From Paenibacillus ihumii (GTDB lineage: Bacteria > Bacillota > Bacilli > Paenibacillales > Paenibacillaceae): DNA of 64,000 nucleotides. The notes under the pieces were generated by a model that searched no databases, was not told the origin of the DNA, and saw nothing but the letters and a program-made list of their open reading frames with translations. The DNA lies in assembly GCF_001403875.1 (NCBI RefSeq), contig NZ_LN884299.1, forward strand, positions 2,232,117-2,296,116, in the 5' to 3' direction. The first letter of the stretch is position 1, and the number at the start of each line of letters is the position of its first letter. The position numbers and the translations under genes are program-made. Positions 62,623-64,000 of the stretch are shown piece by piece.

Positions 62623-62631
62623 TGCTATAAT
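62623..62631 (+). promoter_or_regulatory. Extended -10 promoter of the tet(L)-like unit
   Basis: TGCTATAAT, a perfect extended -10. The -35 region is weak. The start of transcription would be near 62638, 39 bases before the leader peptide. Confidence 0.55.
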
Positions 62632-62676
62632 GGCTTGGTATTTTTTCTCAATCCTTAGATTTGGAGGCGTTTTAAT

Positions 62677-62739
62677 ATGCGGCAATGCCATTATGCAAGG
62701 GTACATCATTTAGGGGAATACGCATCATTGACCCTATAA
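62677..62739 (+). CDS. 20-residue leader peptide of the Tet(L)-like gene
   Basis: MRQCHYARVHHLGEYASLTL, with TTGGAGG as a strong ribosome binding site seven bases upstream. The leader of plasmid tet(L) also has 20 residues and ends SVSLTL, and the RV at positions 8-9 is shared. The DNA at the stop (ACCCTATAAACT) is nearly the same as in tet(L). It is followed by a hairpin and, 30 bases later, the efflux gene. Translation of the leader probably controls re-initiation at the efflux gene. Confidence 0.75.
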   Translation: MRQCHYARVHHLGEYASLTL

Positions 62740-62747
62740 ACTGCGGT

Positions 62748-62766
62748 TCCCCTTAACTAAAGGGGT
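62748..62766 (+). promoter_or_regulatory. Hairpin covering the efflux gene ribosome binding site
   Basis: CCCCTT-AACTA-AAGGGG, a six-pair stem whose right arm is the AAAGGGG ribosome binding site. In tet(L) a hairpin CCCTC...GGAGGG has the same place. Ribosome movement on the leader would be needed to open or bypass it. Confidence 0.65.
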
Positions 62767-62769
62767 TAC

Positions 62770-64000
62770 ATGCAAGTGCAGCACTACAATAAAGTTCAAG
62801 CATCGCGATTTATTCTGTGGCTCGGTGTTTTAACCTTTTTCAGCGTAATGAACGAAACCATGTTCACTGTTTCATTACCGGATATTTCAAATTATTTTGG
62901 CATTACGCCATCTGCGGCCAATTGGACGAATACATGCTTCTCGCTTTCCTTTGCGATTGGCGTAGCGGTATATGGGAAGATATCCGACCATATCGGCATG
63001 AAGAAGCTGCTGCTATTCGGCATGCTGACCTATGGCTTTGGCTCGGTAATTGGCCTGCTGTGCCATGCCTGGTATCCGGGCATGCTGACCGCTCGTTTTT
63101 TTCAAGGTGTAGGCGCTTCGGCCGTCCCATCCCTAATTATGGTAATGATCGTCAAAGTAGTTGACCCAGGACAACAAGGAAGAGCATTTGGCCTGATCGG
63201 GTCCGTCGTTGCCTTTGGCGAAGGGCTGGGTCCCGTTGTTGGAGGCGCGATTTCCGGTTATATACATTGGTCTGTATTATTTGCGCTGCCGTTGGTGTCG
63301 CTGCTGGCTCTACCTTTCGTGTTAAGGATACTTCCTGACGAAAAATCGAAAAGAAAAGCGTTTGATATGACCGGGGCAGTTCTGCTGTCCATCGGCATTC
63401 TGATGTTTGCTCTGTTCACGACGCTGTACCATTGGGTTTACCTGGCTGCAAGTCTGGCTCTGTTCGTGCTTCTCGCCTTTCATATCCGCCGAAGCCAGCA
63501 ACCGTTTCTGGAACCGTTTCTGTTTCGGAAAAAAGCGTATGTCGCCGGGGTGCTTACGGGTGCTTTGCTTCTCGGTACAGTCGCCGGATTCATTGCCATG
63601 GTACCTTATCTGATGAAGGCCGTATACCATATGCCGACCAGCCTCATTGGAGGTTCGATTCTATTCCCCGGCACGCTTAGTGTCATCCTGTTCGGAATGC
63701 TCGGAGGGATACTCGCTGACCGGCGGGGTCATATCATAACGATGCTGTCCGGTCTCGCCATGATTGCAGCCGGTTTCTTGATCATACTCTTCTATTTGGA
63801 TCGGGGACCTTGGTTGATTGCAGTCTCGATGATCCTGACGTTTGGCGGACTCTCGTTCGTGAAGACCATCGTATCCGCCGGTGTCGCCAAAACACTGGAG
63901 CCGGATGAGGCGGGCTCCGGGATGGGCATGCTTAACTTTGCCTGCTTCCTGGCGGAAGGCATTGGTATTGCCAGTGTAGGCGGGCTGCTGACCAGGCCGT
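62770..64000 (+). CDS. Tetracycline-type MFS exporter, Tet(L)/Tet(K)-like (partial)
   Basis: Partial: about 410 codons before the window ends, of about 460 expected. It is a 14-segment DHA2 exporter. Many stretches align with Tet(L): LTFFSVMNETMFTVSLPDIS, NWTNTCFSLSFAIGVAVYGKISDHIGMKKLLLFG (motif A), RAFGLIGSVVAFGEGLGPVVGG (motif C), GTVAGFIAMVPYLMK and FPGTLSVILFGMLGGILADRRG. Tet(L) exchanges a divalent metal-tetracycline complex for protons and also moves Na+/K+. Whether this relative gives resistance is not known. ATG at 62770 with AAAGGGG, controlled by a leader peptide. Confidence 0.85.
   Translation, partial: MQVQHYNKVQASRFILWLGVLTFFSVMNETMFTVSLPDISNYFGITPSAANWTNTCFSLSFAIGVAVYGKISDHIGMKKLLLFGMLTYGFGSVIGLLCHAWYPGMLTARFFQGVGASAVPSLIMVMIVKVVDPGQQGRAFGLIGSVVAFGEGLGPVVGGAISGYIHWSVLFALPLVSLLALPFVLRILPDEKSKRKAFDMTGAVLLSIGILMFALFTTLYHWVYLAASLALFVLLAFHIRRSQQPFLEPFLFRKKAYVAGVLTGALLLGTVAGFIAMVPYLMKAVYHMPTSLIGGSILFPGTLSVILFGMLGGILADRRGHIITMLSGLAMIAAGFLIILFYLDRGPWLIAVSMILTFGGLSFVKTIVSAGVAKTLEPDEAGSGMGMLNFACFLAEGIGIASVGGLLTRP

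Noticed and set aside
62817..63164. 115-codon frame in the exporter region
   Set aside because: The true frame, starting at 62770, has no stop before the window end and matches Tet(L).

Overview
The window looks like a chromosomal segment of a spore-forming, mid-GC Bacillota bacterium, most probably Paenibacillus or a close relative. The support is a gerA-type germinant receptor operon, an SspH-type spore protein, a CdaS-type diadenylate cyclase, a collagen-like spore-surface protein, strong AGGAGG ribosome binding sites with many TTG/GTG starts, a CYP102-type P450-reductase fusion, and a large carbohydrate locus built from YesMN-type two-component regulators, an ABC importer and cytoplasmic glycosidases. 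The species cannot be named from the sequence alone. No rRNA, tRNA, intact insertion sequence or CRISPR array was seen.

Layout. 1-7.8 kb is a mixed stretch: an ECF sigma factor with its membrane partner, a SUFU-domain protein, a DUF2935 protein, a broken MFS gene, sspH, a GNAT acetyltransferase, a frameshifted SRAP gene, a HIT remnant and an SDR oxidoreductase. 7.9-17.6 kb holds an MFS/AraC pair, the gerA-type operon, a decayed histidine kinase, a MATE exporter and uppP. 17.7-27 kb holds a three-repeat lipoprotein, a secreted beta-propeller protein, catalase, glycerol dehydrogenase, a MerR/small-protein pair, a zinc-ribbon/NDT-like protein and a second GNAT. 26.9-34.7 kb holds the CYP102-type enzyme, a collagen-like protein facing a glycosyltransferase, a repeat-rich and nearly gene-free stretch (32.4-34.0 kb) and cdaS.

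34.7-60.4 kb is the carbohydrate region: a GH2 enzyme, a crystallin-like protein, the trehalose operon (treC-treP-treR, with two TreR-like boxes and a sigma-A promoter), then on the minus strand an importer and glycosidase operon (two permeases, binding protein, GH95, GH29, GH35), a YesMN-type kinase/regulator pair, and a heparinase II/III-family protein with a GH88 hydrolase. None of these glycosidases has a signal peptide. The inferred scheme is uptake of an oligosaccharide carrying fucose, galactose and uronic acid, then hydrolysis in the cytoplasm. A direct repeat (core GTCAAAATTATGCAC, 21-22 bp apart) lies before three transcription units of this locus and is the best candidate for the YesN-type regulator's binding site.

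60.6-64 kb holds a UbiD-family decarboxylase and, cut by the window end, a Tet(L)/Tet(K)-type efflux gene. The efflux gene is preceded by a 20-codon leader peptide and a hairpin covering its ribosome binding site, the same architecture as the translational attenuator of tet(L).

Sporulation promoters can be proposed by eye: sigma-G-like for sspH and the ger operon, and sigma-K-like for the collagen-like protein, its neighbouring glycosyltransferase and the crystallin-like protein.
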